A DNA stretch of 64,000 nt from Lachnospiraceae bacterium (GTDB taxonomy: Bacteria > Bacillota > Clostridia > Lachnospirales > Lachnospiraceae), in assembly GCA_017620255.1 (NCBI GenBank), contig JAFZQU010000037.1, forward strand, positions 45,279 to 109,278, in the 5' to 3' direction. This document shows, piece by piece, positions 25,447-34,438 of the stretch; position 1 is the first letter of the stretch; each line of letters opens with the position of its first letter. The notes under the pieces were generated by a model. The model was not told the DNA's origin. It did no database searches and saw nothing but the letters and a program-made list of their open reading frames with translations. The position numbers and the translations under genes were made by a program.

Positions 25447-25464
25447 ATGTGTGGACTAACACAA
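25447..25464 (+). promoter_or_regulatory. Possible Rex-type redox operator
   Basis: ATGTG-N8-CACAA differs in one base from TTGTG-N8-CACAA, the outline of the Rex (NADH/NAD+ sensor) operator known in Firmicutes. It lies at the expected transcription start of nifJ. No Rex gene is in the window, and the inner positions do not follow the consensus. Confidence 0.35.
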
Positions 25465-25522
25465 TTTAACATGCGACGCGCATGGATCATGCGCGCTCTA
25501 TAATAAAAAGGAGGAATAAGAT

Positions 25523-28500
25523 ATGCCAAGAAACAAACAGTCTATGGACGGCAATACCGCGGCTGCTCATGTAGCGTACGCGTTTACCGAAGTGGCCGGC
25601 ATTTACCCGATCACACCGTCCAGCCCGATGGCAGACATGGTCGACCAGTGGTCGGCAACGGGCCTCAAGAACATTTTCGGCAGCACCGTAAAGGTTGTTG
25701 AAATGGAATCCGAGGCAGGCGCAGCAGGTACCGTTCACGGTTCTCTTGCAGCAGGTGCGCTGACAACAACATTCACTGCTTCCCAGGGACTTCTTCTGAT
25801 GATCCCCAATATGTATAAGATCGCAGGTGAGCAGCTGCCCAGCGTATTCCATGTAAGTGCGCGTACAGTTGCAACGCATGCGTTGAATATCTTCGGTGAC
25901 CACAGTGATGTTTACGCCTGCCGTCAGACAGGTTTTGCAATGCTGTGTGAATCCGACCCGCAGGAAGTTATGGATCTTGCTCCGGTTGCACATTTGGCAG
26001 CACTGGAAGGCAAAGTTCCTTTCATTAACTTCTTTGACGGTTTCCGTACATCCCATGAGATCCAGAAGATCGAGACCTGGGATTTTGAGGACCTGAAAGA
26101 AATGACTCCGATGGACGCTGTGGACGAGTTCCGTGCACATGCACTGAATCCGGAACATCCGTCGGCAAGAGGTTCCCATGAGAACGGCGATATCTTCTTC
26201 CAGCACCGCGAGGCATGCAACAAGGCATATGATGCCCTGCCCGCTGTTGTTGAGAAGTATATGAAGAAAGTCAATGAGAAGATCGGTACCAACTACGATC
26301 TGTTCAACTACTACGGCGCAGAAGATGCAGAGCGCGTGATCGTCTGCATGGGTTCCTTCTGTGATGTTGCGGAAGAAGTCATCGACTATCTGACGGCAAA
26401 GGGTGAAAAAGTCGGCCTGATCAAGGTTCGTCTGTATCGTCCGTGGGCACCGAAGGCCCTGCTGAAAGTTCTTCCGAAGAGCGTCAAGAAGATCGCGGTA
26501 CTGGATCGTACCAAAGAGCCGGGCGCTCTTGGCGATCCGCTGTATCTGGATGTTGTAACAACACTGCATGAAGCAGGCATGAACGATGTGATCGTAACCG
26601 GCGGCCGTTATGGTCTCGGTTCCAAGGACACACCGCCTTCAAGCGTATTTGCAGTATTCACGGAACTGGAGAAAGACGCACCCAAGCCGCGCTTTACCAT
26701 CGGTATCGTGGATGACGTTACAAACTTAAGCCTTCCGGAAGTGAAGCCGGCTCCGATCGTTTCCGCACCGGGTACGAAAGAATGCAAGTTCTGGGGTCTT
26801 GGCGGCGACGGCACCGTTGGCGCGAACAAGAACTCCACCAAGATCATCGGTGACCATACCGACAAATATATTCAGGCATATTTCCAGTATGACTCCAAGA
26901 AGACCGGCGGTATCACCATTTCGCATCTGCGTTTTGGCGACAACCCGATCAAGAGTTCCTACTATATCAATCAGGCTGACTTCGTAGCCTGCCACAATCC
27001 CGCTTATGTAACACAGGGAATGAAGATGGTTCAGGATGTAAAACCGGGCGGCGTATTCATGATCAACTGCCAGTGGACGGATGAAGAACTGGGGCACCAT
27101 CTGAATGCAGATGCCAAGAAGTACATCGCTGACAACAACATTCAGCTCTACACGATCAACGCGATCGACAAGGCTATCGAGATCGGCATGGGCAAGAGGA
27201 CCAATACGATCCTGCAGTCCGCTTTCTTCAAACTGGCTGACGTAATGCCGATCGATCAGGCTGTAGATTACATGAAACAGGCGGCTAAGAAGTCCTATTC
27301 CAAGAAGGGTGACGCCGTTGTTGAAATGAACTACAAGGCGATCGATGCAGGTCTGGATGCGATCCACAAAGTGGAAGTTCCCGATTCCTGGAAGAATCCG
27401 GAAGCAGACGCACCTGCAAAGGAACTGACCGGACGTCCGGAAGTTGTAAAACTTGTAAAAGACATGCTCGAGCCCATCTCCAAGATGGACGGCGACAGCC
27501 TGCCGGTATCCGCATTTGCAGATATCGCGGACGGCCAGTTCGTGACCGGTGCTTCCGCATACGAGAAGCGCGGTACGGCTGTAACGGTTCCCTGCTGGGA
27601 TGCAGAAAAATGTATCCAGTGTAACAACTGTGCATTTGTATGTTCCCATGCAACGATCCGTCCGTTCCTGCTTGATGATGCAGAAGTAAAGGCAGCACCC
27701 GCAAATATCAAGCTTGCGGATACAAAGCCGAAAGCATCCGAATACAAGTACACGATGACGGTATCTCCGCTTGACTGCATGGGCTGCGGCGAATGTATCA
27801 CAGTCTGCCCGACCTCTGCGATCGAAATGGTTCCGCAGGAATCCCAGGCGGCAGAACAGCCGGTATTCGATTACCTCGTTGCAAACGTAGGCAAGAAGGA
27901 CAGCGGTTTCTCCGATTTCACACCGAAGGGTTCGCAGTTCAACCAGCCGTTGCTTGAGTTCTCCGGCAGCTGCGCAGGTTGTGCGGAAACTTCTTATGCA
28001 AGACTGATCACACAGCTGTTCGGCGAGCAGATGTACATCTCCAATGCAACGGGATGTTCCTCGATCTGGGGCAACCCGGCAGCAACCTCGCCTTACACGG
28101 TTAACAAAGATTCCAAGAAGGGTCCGGCATGGTCCAATTCCCTGTTCGAAGACAACGCAGAACACGGTCTCGGTATGCAGGTCGGCCAGAAGTATATCAG
28201 GGATCAGCTGATCGCCAAAGTGGAAGAAATGGCCGCAGGCGACAAGGCAACTGCAGAATTCAAGGCAGCTGCACAGAAATACCTGGATACAAAGAACAAC
28301 ACCAAGGAAAATGCACCGGCAACGGAAGCCCTTGTTGCAGAGCTTGAGAAAGCGGCAGCAGGCGGATGTCCTACCGCAAAAGAGATCCTCTCCAAGAAAG
28401 ATTATCTGTCCAAGAAGTCGATCTGGATCTTCGGCGGTGACGGCTGGGCATATGATATCGGTTTCGGTGGCCTCGACCATGTTCTGGCTTCCGGCGAGAA

Positions 28501-29071
28501 CGTAAATGTAATGGTATTCGATACAGAGATGTATTCCAATACCGGCGGACAGGCTTCCAAGGCTTCCAACATCGGTGAGGTCTGCCAGTTCGCTGCAGCC
28601 GGTAAGGAGATCGGCAAGAAGTCTCTTGCAGAGATCGCAATGAGTTACGGTTATGTCTATGTGGCACAGATCGCACTCGGCGCAAATCCGGCACAGGCAG
28701 TCAAAGTCATTGCCGAAGCGGAAGCTTACAACGGACCGTCCCTGATCATCGGTTATGCACCCTGCGAACTGCACGGTATCGCAAAGGGCGGCATGAACCA
28801 TTGCCAGGATGAGATGAAGAAGGCAGTGGCAGCAGGCTACTGGAACCTGTTCTCCTTCAATCCGGCTCTGAAGGCCGAGGGCAAGAATCCGTTCACGCTG
28901 ACAAGTAAGGCCGGCGACGGTTCCTATCAGGATTTCCTGAACAACGAAGCGCGTTATACGCGTCTGATCAAACCGTTCCCGGAGAGAGCAGAGAGACTCT
29001 TCAAGGAGTCCGAAGAAGCTGCAACTGCCCGTTTCGAGCATCTGCAGAAGTTAGTGGAACTCTACAAGTAA
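25523..29071 (+). CDS. nifJ: Pyruvate:ferredoxin (flavodoxin) oxidoreductase
   Basis: An 1182-residue single-chain enzyme that converts pyruvate and CoA to acetyl-CoA, CO2 and reduced ferredoxin, the main pyruvate step of fermentation. It has the normal family length. Domain I begins GNTAAAHVAYAFTEVAGIYP; two [4Fe-4S] sites are CIQCNNCAFVC and CMGCGECITVC; the thiamine diphosphate domain contains GCAETSYARL and the metal site GGDGWAYDIGFGGLDH. Further Cys residues in the C-terminal part would hold the third cluster. AAAAGGAGG precedes ATG 25523. Codon use is biased as in highly expressed genes. Confidence 0.97.
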   Translation: MPRNKQSMDGNTAAAHVAYAFTEVAGIYPITPSSPMADMVDQWSATGLKNIFGSTVKVVEMESEAGAAGTVHGSLAAGALTTTFTASQGLLLMIPNMYKIAGEQLPSVFHVSARTVATHALNIFGDHSDVYACRQTGFAMLCESDPQEVMDLAPVAHLAALEGKVPFINFFDGFRTSHEIQKIETWDFEDLKEMTPMDAVDEFRAHALNPEHPSARGSHENGDIFFQHREACNKAYDALPAVVEKYMKKVNEKIGTNYDLFNYYGAEDAERVIVCMGSFCDVAEEVIDYLTAKGEKVGLIKVRLYRPWAPKALLKVLPKSVKKIAVLDRTKEPGALGDPLYLDVVTTLHEAGMNDVIVTGGRYGLGSKDTPPSSVFAVFTELEKDAPKPRFTIGIVDDVTNLSLPEVKPAPIVSAPGTKECKFWGLGGDGTVGANKNSTKIIGDHTDKYIQAYFQYDSKKTGGITISHLRFGDNPIKSSYYINQADFVACHNPAYVTQGMKMVQDVKPGGVFMINCQWTDEELGHHLNADAKKYIADNNIQLYTINAIDKAIEIGMGKRTNTILQSAFFKLADVMPIDQAVDYMKQAAKKSYSKKGDAVVEMNYKAIDAGLDAIHKVEVPDSWKNPEADAPAKELTGRPEVVKLVKDMLEPISKMDGDSLPVSAFADIADGQFVTGASAYEKRGTAVTVPCWDAEKCIQCNNCAFVCSHATIRPFLLDDAEVKAAPANIKLADTKPKASEYKYTMTVSPLDCMGCGECITVCPTSAIEMVPQESQAAEQPVFDYLVANVGKKDSGFSDFTPKGSQFNQPLLEFSGSCAGCAETSYARLITQLFGEQMYISNATGCSSIWGNPAATSPYTVNKDSKKGPAWSNSLFEDNAEHGLGMQVGQKYIRDQLIAKVEEMAAGDKATAEFKAAAQKYLDTKNNTKENAPATEALVAELEKAAAGGCPTAKEILSKKDYLSKKSIWIFGGDGWAYDIGFGGLDHVLASGENVNVMVFDTEMYSNTGGQASKASNIGEVCQFAAAGKEIGKKSLAEIAMSYGYVYVAQIALGANPAQAVKVIAEAEAYNGPSLIIGYAPCELHGIAKGGMNHCQDEMKKAVAAGYWNLFSFNPALKAEGKNPFTLTSKAGDGSYQDFLNNEARYTRLIKPFPERAERLFKESEEAATARFEHLQKLVELYK

Positions 29072-29090
29072 TCTGCAAAATTGTGATCAA

Positions 29091-29120
29091 AAAGAGGGCT
29101 GCCGTCTGGCAGTCCTCTTT
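29091..29120 (+). terminator. Terminator between nifJ and the convergent PilZ gene
   Basis: A 13-pair stem (29091-29103 with 29108-29120, one G-U pair, loop GTCT) flanked by A-rich and T-rich sequence, so it can act in both directions. Confidence 0.8.
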
Positions 29121-29139
29121 GTTTGTGTTGATCCGTATA

Positions 29140-29862
29140 TTATCTGCGGGGCGGTACCCGCTGTGACTGTTTATGCTCGATCTGTTTCAGGTTGATATAC
29201 TGGCCGACAGTCTCGTTAGGTTTGTCAAACTGGCAGCCGATCACCGTTCTTCTCGGATCGGAATCGTCTTTTCTGGCCACGATGGCCTTGAGGCTGAAGT
29301 TGAATTCCTTCGGAAGACCGTTGCTGGTCCTGACTTTATCCGTATAGGTGATATGGACGGTCTCGCCGATCCGCGGCGCCACTTCACCGTCTACCACCAG
29401 CCCGATCCCGCCGGTGCTGATATCTTTGACTACGACATCCCGGCTTCCGGGCTCCAGTCCCAACTTCAGGTTTCCGTCGTGTCCGACCCACTGCCTGTAT
29501 CCGGCGCGCCGGTTACTCTCTTTGGCATTCTGGTTGGACATGATCAGATAGTAGTTGTCTTTTTTGAAGGCGGCAACGATGATCTTGACTTCCGTCCAGG
29601 CATAAGGCTTCTTGTCCACGATACAGTACACGTGCATTTCGGAATCTTCCGTCAGATGGAAACCGACAAATTTGCCGTCCCGTTCGATCGCATCTGCCAG
29701 GGTGCCGCTGCCGAAGCGGTATTTCTTAAAGAAGGCCTGTACCATCTTTTCATCGACGGGATTCTGCGGCGTACGGGCAAACGTACAGAGGGAAATCTTC
29801 TTGTCTCCGTTTGTGACATTGATCTCGATCGATGATCCGTCGGGTATCTCGCCGATATACAT
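29140..29862 (-). CDS. PilZ-domain c-di-GMP receptor (YcgR-like)
   Basis: A 240-residue cytoplasmic protein. The C-terminal half has the PilZ c-di-GMP site: NRRAGYRQWV (the RxxxR arm, about residues 117-126) and DISTGGIGLVV (about 148). The N-terminal 110 residues form a YcgR-N-like flagellar brake domain. In other bacteria such proteins slow the flagellar motor when c-di-GMP is high. AAGGAGGG lies before the ATG. It faces nifJ across a shared terminator and is divergent from the gene at 29985. Confidence 0.88.
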   Translation of the reverse strand: MYIGEIPDGSSIEINVTNGDKKISLCTFARTPQNPVDEKMVQAFFKKYRFGSGTLADAIERDGKFVGFHLTEDSEMHVYCIVDKKPYAWTEVKIIVAAFKKDNYYLIMSNQNAKESNRRAGYRQWVGHDGNLKLGLEPGSRDVVVKDISTGGIGLVVDGEVAPRIGETVHITYTDKVRTSNGLPKEFNFSLKAIVARKDDSDPRRTVIGCQFDKPNETVGQYINLKQIEHKQSQRVPPRR

Positions 29863-29905
29863 GATTTTCCCTCCTTTCCCTGACTCTGTATAATATTATA
29901 ATAAA

Positions 29906-29934
29906 TTGCCTGAAATGAAAAGATGCGTTATACT
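29906..29934 (+). promoter_or_regulatory. Promoter of the small membrane peptide and deacetylase genes
   Basis: TTGCCT (29906-29911), 17 bases, TATACT (29929-29934). A 6-pair hairpin CCGGCC/GGCCGG (29943-29972) follows in the leader. Confidence 0.65.
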
Positions 29935-29984
29935 ATTTTTAACCGGCCGGATCGAAAATGTATGCAGGCCGGATGGAGGGACCT

Positions 29985-30098
29985 ATGGGCGTAATGGTAT
30001 TGATCTTATTTATCGCGATCGTCGCAGCGGTTGTGGTATCGGCGGTAACGGCCGTGTTATCGGGCGTGATCGCGAGCGAGGAAGACGAAGAGGAATAA
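29985..30098 (+). CDS. 37-residue single-span membrane peptide with acidic tail
   Basis: A short frame from ATG 29985 to TAA 30096-30098. About 27 hydrophobic residues (Val, Ile, Ala, Leu rich, starting MGVMVLILFIAIVAAVVV) are followed by SEEDEEE. GGAGGG at 29975-29980 and a promoter upstream support translation. The next ATG is one base after its stop, so it is coupled to the deacetylase gene. No family is recognised; it could be a membrane anchor or regulator for its neighbour. Confidence 0.6.
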   Translation: MGVMVLILFIAIVAAVVVSAVTAVLSGVIASEEDEEE

Positions 30099-30099
30099 A

Positions 30100-30906
30100 A
30101 TGGACTATCAGCTTCGGTTTCCAAACGGAAAGTTAAAAGCACTCACCTTCAGTTATGACGACGGTACGGAATGCGACAGGCGTCTGGTCGATCTGTTTGA
30201 CCGTTATCGCCTGAAGGGGACTTTTCATTTAAATACCGGCAAGTTCGGCACGTCCAATCCGTTTGAGGATTATATCCTTGCCGACGAGGTGGAGGAACTG
30301 TACGAGGGACATGAGGTAAGCTGTCACAGTTTCGACCATCCGTTCTTTTCCCATCTGACAAAACAGCAGATGCTGACACAGCTTCTGGATGACAAGAAGG
30401 CGTTGGAAGACCTTTGCCATTATCCTGTACGCGGCATGTCCTATCCTTTCGGGGAATTCTTCCGCGAGATGATCGATGTTGCACAGGCGGTGGGGCTTGA
30501 GTATTCACGGACCGTGGAAGATACCATGAACTTTAATCTTCCGACGGACTTTATGAGGTGGCATCCGACCTGCCACCATAACAAGGCATTTTCCCTGCTG
30601 GATGATTTTCAGAGCACACCGGAGTGGAGAGGTTTGAGTCTTTTCTATATCTGGGGACACAGTTTTGAATTCGAACGGGAAAACACCTGGGACATGATCG
30701 AGGAGCTTTGTAAGAGGCTGGGTGACAGGCAGGATATCTGGTATGCGACCAACATTGAGATCAAGGATTACCTGTGTGCGGCAAGGGGCCTGATCTCATC
30801 GGCGGATGGCAGTATGCTTTACAATCCGTACGCGCAGACTGTATATCTGGATGTAAAAGGAGAATTGAAAACGATCGCTGCGGGAGAGAGCCTGCAGCTT
30901 AAATAA
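30100..30906 (+). CDS. Polysaccharide deacetylase (NodB/CE4) family protein
   Basis: A 268-residue protein with the CE4 fold. LTFSYDDGTECD carries the catalytic and metal Asp pair, EVSCHSFDHPFF the metal His residues, and YPFGEF matches motif 3. The last 40 residues look like a small beta extension. There is no signal peptide, so it is probably cytoplasmic or anchored through a partner; this variant group is common in gut Firmicutes. It should remove N- or O-acetyl groups from a sugar polymer or oligomer. It is coupled to the 37-residue peptide before it. Confidence 0.82.
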   Translation: MDYQLRFPNGKLKALTFSYDDGTECDRRLVDLFDRYRLKGTFHLNTGKFGTSNPFEDYILADEVEELYEGHEVSCHSFDHPFFSHLTKQQMLTQLLDDKKALEDLCHYPVRGMSYPFGEFFREMIDVAQAVGLEYSRTVEDTMNFNLPTDFMRWHPTCHHNKAFSLLDDFQSTPEWRGLSLFYIWGHSFEFERENTWDMIEELCKRLGDRQDIWYATNIEIKDYLCAARGLISSADGSMLYNPYAQTVYLDVKGELKTIAAGESLQLK

Positions 30907-30920
30907 GAGACAGGGATCAT

Positions 30921-31745
30921 TTATGAGAGAGTCTTGCGAATGCTCTGCGGCGTACTGCCGTAGAGCTTTTTAAATGTGCGGATAAAGACTTTGTAGTTGG
31001 AAATGTGGCTCTGTTCCATGAGCGCGGGGATCGGCGCGTCACTGTCCTTGAGTTTTTCAAAGAAAGCCATGGTACGGAGCGCATACAGGTATTCCAAGAA
31101 AGTCTGCCCGGTATACTTACGGAACATGCGGCAGAAATACTCGCGCGTGACATGGAGATGATCTGCGGCCATGTTCAGGGACAGATCTTCCATGCAGTTC
31201 TCCTTGATCCAATCGAGCAGCTCCGTCATACGGGAACGTTCGCGGACATCTGCGGCATCGTGTTCGGGCGTGACGGAATGATTTTTATAAATATGAAAGA
31301 ACAGCTCGTAAAGCCTGGAAGTAAAGAGAAAAGGATAACCGTCGGAGGCTTCTTTCTGGATCTTTCTTAAATCCGTAAAAAGCGCGGCGCAGGCACTGTC
31401 GCCCCGGATCAGGTTGGAAAAGCAGAACAGGCCGGCATCGCCGCTTAAGTCGGCGAAGTATTTCTTGTTGATCTGCAGCAGGAGATAGGAGGTATCATCG
31501 CCGGTCTGCGTCATATGCAGTTCCTCGCTGTTGACGGTCAGGATATCCGACGGAAGCAGATCAAATGACTTTGCCTGTACGACTGCGTGCATGCTGCCGC
31601 TTAAAATGCAGAGAAATTCCCAGTATTCGTGCCAGTGGACGGGAAAGGTGGAATTGCTTTCATGAACTTCTTCGAAGCGGACCGGCAGTCCTGCACTTTC
31701 ATTTACGCTTTCGTGCCAGTAATCGGCTAAGGGATATTTGTTCAT
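30921..31745 (-). CDS. AraC-family regulator with cupin sensor domain (1)
   Basis: A 274-residue regulator. The N-terminal half is a cupin-like sugar sensor (VHWHEYWEFLCILSGSMHAV) and the last 100 residues are the two helix-turn-helix AraC DNA-binding region (LNMAADHLHVTREYFCRMFR, LYGSTPQSIRK). Its ATG overlaps the stop of the second AraC gene (ATGA), so both are made from one message. The pair is divergent from the sugar importer starting at 32900 and probably activates it. Confidence 0.88.
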   Translation of the reverse strand: MNKYPLADYWHESVNESAGLPVRFEEVHESNSTFPVHWHEYWEFLCILSGSMHAVVQAKSFDLLPSDILTVNSEELHMTQTGDDTSYLLLQINKKYFADLSGDAGLFCFSNLIRGDSACAALFTDLRKIQKEASDGYPFLFTSRLYELFFHIYKNHSVTPEHDAADVRERSRMTELLDWIKENCMEDLSLNMAADHLHVTREYFCRMFRKYTGQTFLEYLYALRTMAFFEKLKDSDAPIPALMEQSHISNYKVFIRTFKKLYGSTPQSIRKTLS

Positions 31746-32605
31746 ACTCGACTGGAATAGAGGTTCCTGAATTCGGTGGGCGTGCAGCCTTTGACGATCT
31801 TAAACATGCGCATGAACGCAGAGATGCTGTTAAAGCCGGAGCGGACAGCGGCCTCTGTCACGTTGATGTTCGGGTCGAGAAGCAGTTTTTCCGCATGTGC
31901 GATCCTGCGGACATTCAGATATTTATAAAAGGAAGTGTTTGTAAATTCCTTAAAGAGCCGGCTGAAATGGAACTTGGAAAAGCCTGTCATGGCGGAGATC
32001 TCGTCCAAAGTCAGTTCTTCCGTACAATGATTGTTGATATAATCGCAGATCGCCATGAATTTTTCGATGTATTCCTGCTGCTTGGTGGGCTTGATGTCGG
32101 TGAACTTGTCGGGCAGGGAAGTAAAAACACGGCTGACGCCGACCATCAGCTGCAACAGGCAGGCGCAGACAGCTGCGTCGCGGAAAGCGGAGTTGCTGAA
32201 ATACTCCCGGTCGATCTTATGCATCAGTTCGACAGCTTCTGCATGGATCCCGGGATAATCCTCCGGTGTGATCAGGATCGCGGGGCTCATGATCGAAAGC
32301 AGGGATTCAAATTCACTGAAAGAACCCAGGATGTTGATATCCGCCTGGAATATGTAGCGTTTTCCGTGTTCGGCCAGACATTTGTGCAGGACGCCCGGCG
32401 CGACGATCAGAATATCGTTTTCCCGCATATGAAACGGGATCCCGGAACAGACCATGTTATAGGAATTCTCCGTCGGCATGACGATCTCGATCGGCGTATG
32501 CCAGTGTGTGGGATATTCCTCATATTCGTCGTTGTCGAAAAGCATGAATAACGTGCTTTTGTCGAAGCTGACGGTCTCTTTTGTACCTTCCAGGATCTTG
32601 ATCAT
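31742..32605 (-). CDS. AraC-family regulator with cupin sensor domain (2)
   Basis: A 287-residue regulator with an N-terminal cupin-like domain (YPTHWHTPIEIVMPTENSYN) and a C-terminal AraC DNA-binding domain (LDEISAMTGFSKFHFSRLFK, GFNSISAFMRMF). ATG 32605 is chosen because GGAG lies 8 bases before it; the frame extends to a TTG at 32632 that has no ribosome site. It is the first gene of a two-regulator operon. Two different AraC sensors for one importer suggests response to two sugars or heteromeric binding. Confidence 0.88.
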   Translation of the reverse strand: MIKILEGTKETVSFDKSTLFMLFDNDEYEEYPTHWHTPIEIVMPTENSYNMVCSGIPFHMRENDILIVAPGVLHKCLAEHGKRYIFQADINILGSFSEFESLLSIMSPAILITPEDYPGIHAEAVELMHKIDREYFSNSAFRDAAVCACLLQLMVGVSRVFTSLPDKFTDIKPTKQQEYIEKFMAICDYINNHCTEELTLDEISAMTGFSKFHFSRLFKEFTNTSFYKYLNVRRIAHAEKLLLDPNINVTEAAVRSGFNSISAFMRMFKIVKGCTPTEFRNLYSSRV

Positions 32606-32635
32606 ATGGCACGCTCCGTGATCAGATTGCAAGTG

Positions 32636-32855
32636 TTGTTATAACAATTCGTGCTAAAAATAAGAATACTAAATTCCTGAAAAAAAATCAAGAAAAGGGT
32701 AAAAACATACAATATGCCCAAAATCAGACGTATACACTTGTGATTTATATACAATAAGACAACTGATAAATCACAACGTGATATAAATTGTAGCAACATT
32801 TCGTTAGCGATTAACAAGAATTGAATAGATTATGGATATGCTCTCATACTATGAT
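32636..32855 (+). promoter_or_regulatory. Divergent control region between AraC genes and sugar importer
   Basis: This AT-rich gap holds a perfect palindrome TTGTTATAACAA (32636-32647). It also holds an 11-base perfect inverted repeat, TTGTGATTTAT (32738-32748) with ATAAATCACAA (32766-32776), whose arm centres are 28 bases apart. A TATGAT -10 box lies at 32850-32855 for the receptor gene, with no recognisable -35, as expected of an activator-dependent promoter. The AraC proteins are the likely binders. Confidence 0.5.
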
Positions 32856-32899
32856 AAGAATGGTAATGTAAATACCAATCAAACAAGGGAGGTATGTTT

Positions 32900-34300
32900 A
32901 TGAAATTCAGAAAAGTATTGGCAGTAGTTCTGAGTGCGGCCATGACGATCGGCGCTCTTGCCGGTTGCGGCGGCACCACTGCACAGGCTCCTGCTCCGGC
33001 AGCAACGGAAGAAGCAGCTCCGGCAGCAACGGAAGAACCTGCTCTGGCAGCAACGGAAGAGGCAGCTCCGGCAGAAGACGGAGAGGTTCAGGAGATCACC
33101 TTTATGGTATGGGATGACCTTGAGGCTTCCCAGGACCTGATCACCAAGGGCTACAAGCAGTCCGTCGACAGATTCAATGAGGATTTTGCCGGCAAGTATC
33201 ACTGCACACCGATCACAACGAACCTTGAGGAGTATTATGACAAACTCAATGCGCTCGTTACCGCAGGCGACACACCTGATGTATTCATCGCATCCCCCGG
33301 TGCAAACCTGAATGACTATGCAACAACAGGTGTAGCTGCGAAAATGGATGATTATCTGAATGCTGACGGCTGGAAGCAGACCTTCACATCTGATGCCGTA
33401 TTTGCAGGCGGCACATATGGTGATGACGGCGGCGACGGCCCGGGCATCTATGCGATCCCTCTTAACATCGCAGCAGCATGTGTATTCTACAACACCGAGA
33501 TGTTTGCAGATGCAGGCGCAGAAGTTCCCAAGACATTTGATGAACTTCTGGATGCATGCCAGAAATTACAGGACAAGGGTTATACACCGATCACGATCTC
33601 CGCAGGTACAGCATGGTGCTTATCCATGGTAGCAGGTTATCTGTGCGACAGAAACGGTTTAAATCTTCAGGATATCAAGGATCATAAGACAGACTGGATG
33701 GATCCGAAGGTCATCAATGCCGGCAAACAGATCCAGCAGTTATCCAAGTACTTCCAGAAGACAGCGGCAGGCGATGACAACGATATCGCAACAGCAGCAT
33801 TCTACAACGGCGAAGCAGCGATCCTGATCCAGGGTTCCTGGGCGATCGGCCAGATCAACGGTTCCTGTGCAGAAGGCTTTGCTGACAAGGTTGGCGTATT
33901 CGCATTCCCGGCGGTTGACGGATCCAGCGCTGATCCCAACAGAGTGATCGCAAAATCCGACTCTCTCTGCATGAGTGCACAGACCCAGTATCCTGATGCA
34001 GCAGTACAGCTCATTAAATACTTCGTTGATGATACAGCAAGTAAGTACACCGCTGAAGTCGGCGGCAAGATCCCTGTAACGAACGTTCAGTACGATACAG
34101 CAGTTGCTCCTCCGGAACTTGCATATGTAATGGATGTATTCAAGAGTGCATCTTCCACCTTCGGTTTCTACAACGAGTCCCTGTATGATACAGAGGCAGG
34201 CTCCACATTTGATAACTGCTTCGTTGAGATCTTCAAGGGCGAAGATCCTGAAACGGCACTGGAGCCGATCCAGGAGTATTACGAAGAAAACGTCTGGTAA
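32900..34300 (+). CDS. Sugar ABC transporter substrate-binding lipoprotein (family 1)
   Basis: A 466-residue lipoprotein receptor; signal ends at LAGC with Cys23 as anchor. An Ala/Glu/Pro/Thr linker with a 24-base tandem repeat (about residues 33-58) precedes the binding domain (ITFMVWDDLEASQDLI, then GDTPDVFIASPGANL). ATG 32900 is 7 bases after GGGAGGT; an in-frame ATG at 32894 is too close to it. Two permease genes follow after a stem-loop. No ATPase gene is present. The flanking pentose genes suggest a pentose- or deoxysugar-containing substrate. Confidence 0.9.
   Translation: MKFRKVLAVVLSAAMTIGALAGCGGTTAQAPAPAATEEAAPAATEEPALAATEEAAPAEDGEVQEITFMVWDDLEASQDLITKGYKQSVDRFNEDFAGKYHCTPITTNLEEYYDKLNALVTAGDTPDVFIASPGANLNDYATTGVAAKMDDYLNADGWKQTFTSDAVFAGGTYGDDGGDGPGIYAIPLNIAAACVFYNTEMFADAGAEVPKTFDELLDACQKLQDKGYTPITISAGTAWCLSMVAGYLCDRNGLNLQDIKDHKTDWMDPKVINAGKQIQQLSKYFQKTAAGDDNDIATAAFYNGEAAILIQGSWAIGQINGSCAEGFADKVGVFAFPAVDGSSADPNRVIAKSDSLCMSAQTQYPDAAVQLIKYFVDDTASKYTAEVGGKIPVTNVQYDTAVAPPELAYVMDVFKSASSTFGFYNESLYDTEAGSTFDNCFVEIFKGEDPETALEPIQEYYEENVW
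32996..33067 (+). repeat. Tandem 24-base repeat coding the receptor linker
   Basis: Three diverged 24-base units (32996-33019, 33020-33043, 33044-33067) coding Pro/Leu-Ala-Ala-Thr-Glu-Glu plus two more residues. It corresponds to the spacer repeat seen in the first receptor gene. Confidence 0.7.
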
Positions 34301-34321
34301 GGATTTTTCCGACCATTCGTG

Positions 34322-34358
34322 TATAAAAGGCCAGCACCTCAAAAGGGTGCTGACCTTT
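34322..34358 (+). promoter_or_regulatory. Stem-loop between receptor and permease genes
   Basis: A 13-pair stem (34326-34338 with 34346-34358, one G-U pair, loop TCAAAAG), without a full T-tract. TATAAA (34322-34327) overlaps its upstream edge and could serve as a weak -10. It mirrors the element at 2773-2813 and probably sets the receptor-to-permease ratio. Confidence 0.6.
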
Positions 34359-34438
34359 ATATAGGGGATTATTCGGTTCCGTTAAGCCTGACGGATAGTC
34401 TCTTATATAAAGGTTTTTAGGAAGTGAGGAGGTATTCT

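Noticed and set aside
26726..29041. A 771-codon open frame on the minus strand opposite nifJ
   Set aside because: It mirrors the biased codons of nifJ, has Cys- and His-rich composition with no domain, and lacks a promoter or ribosome site.
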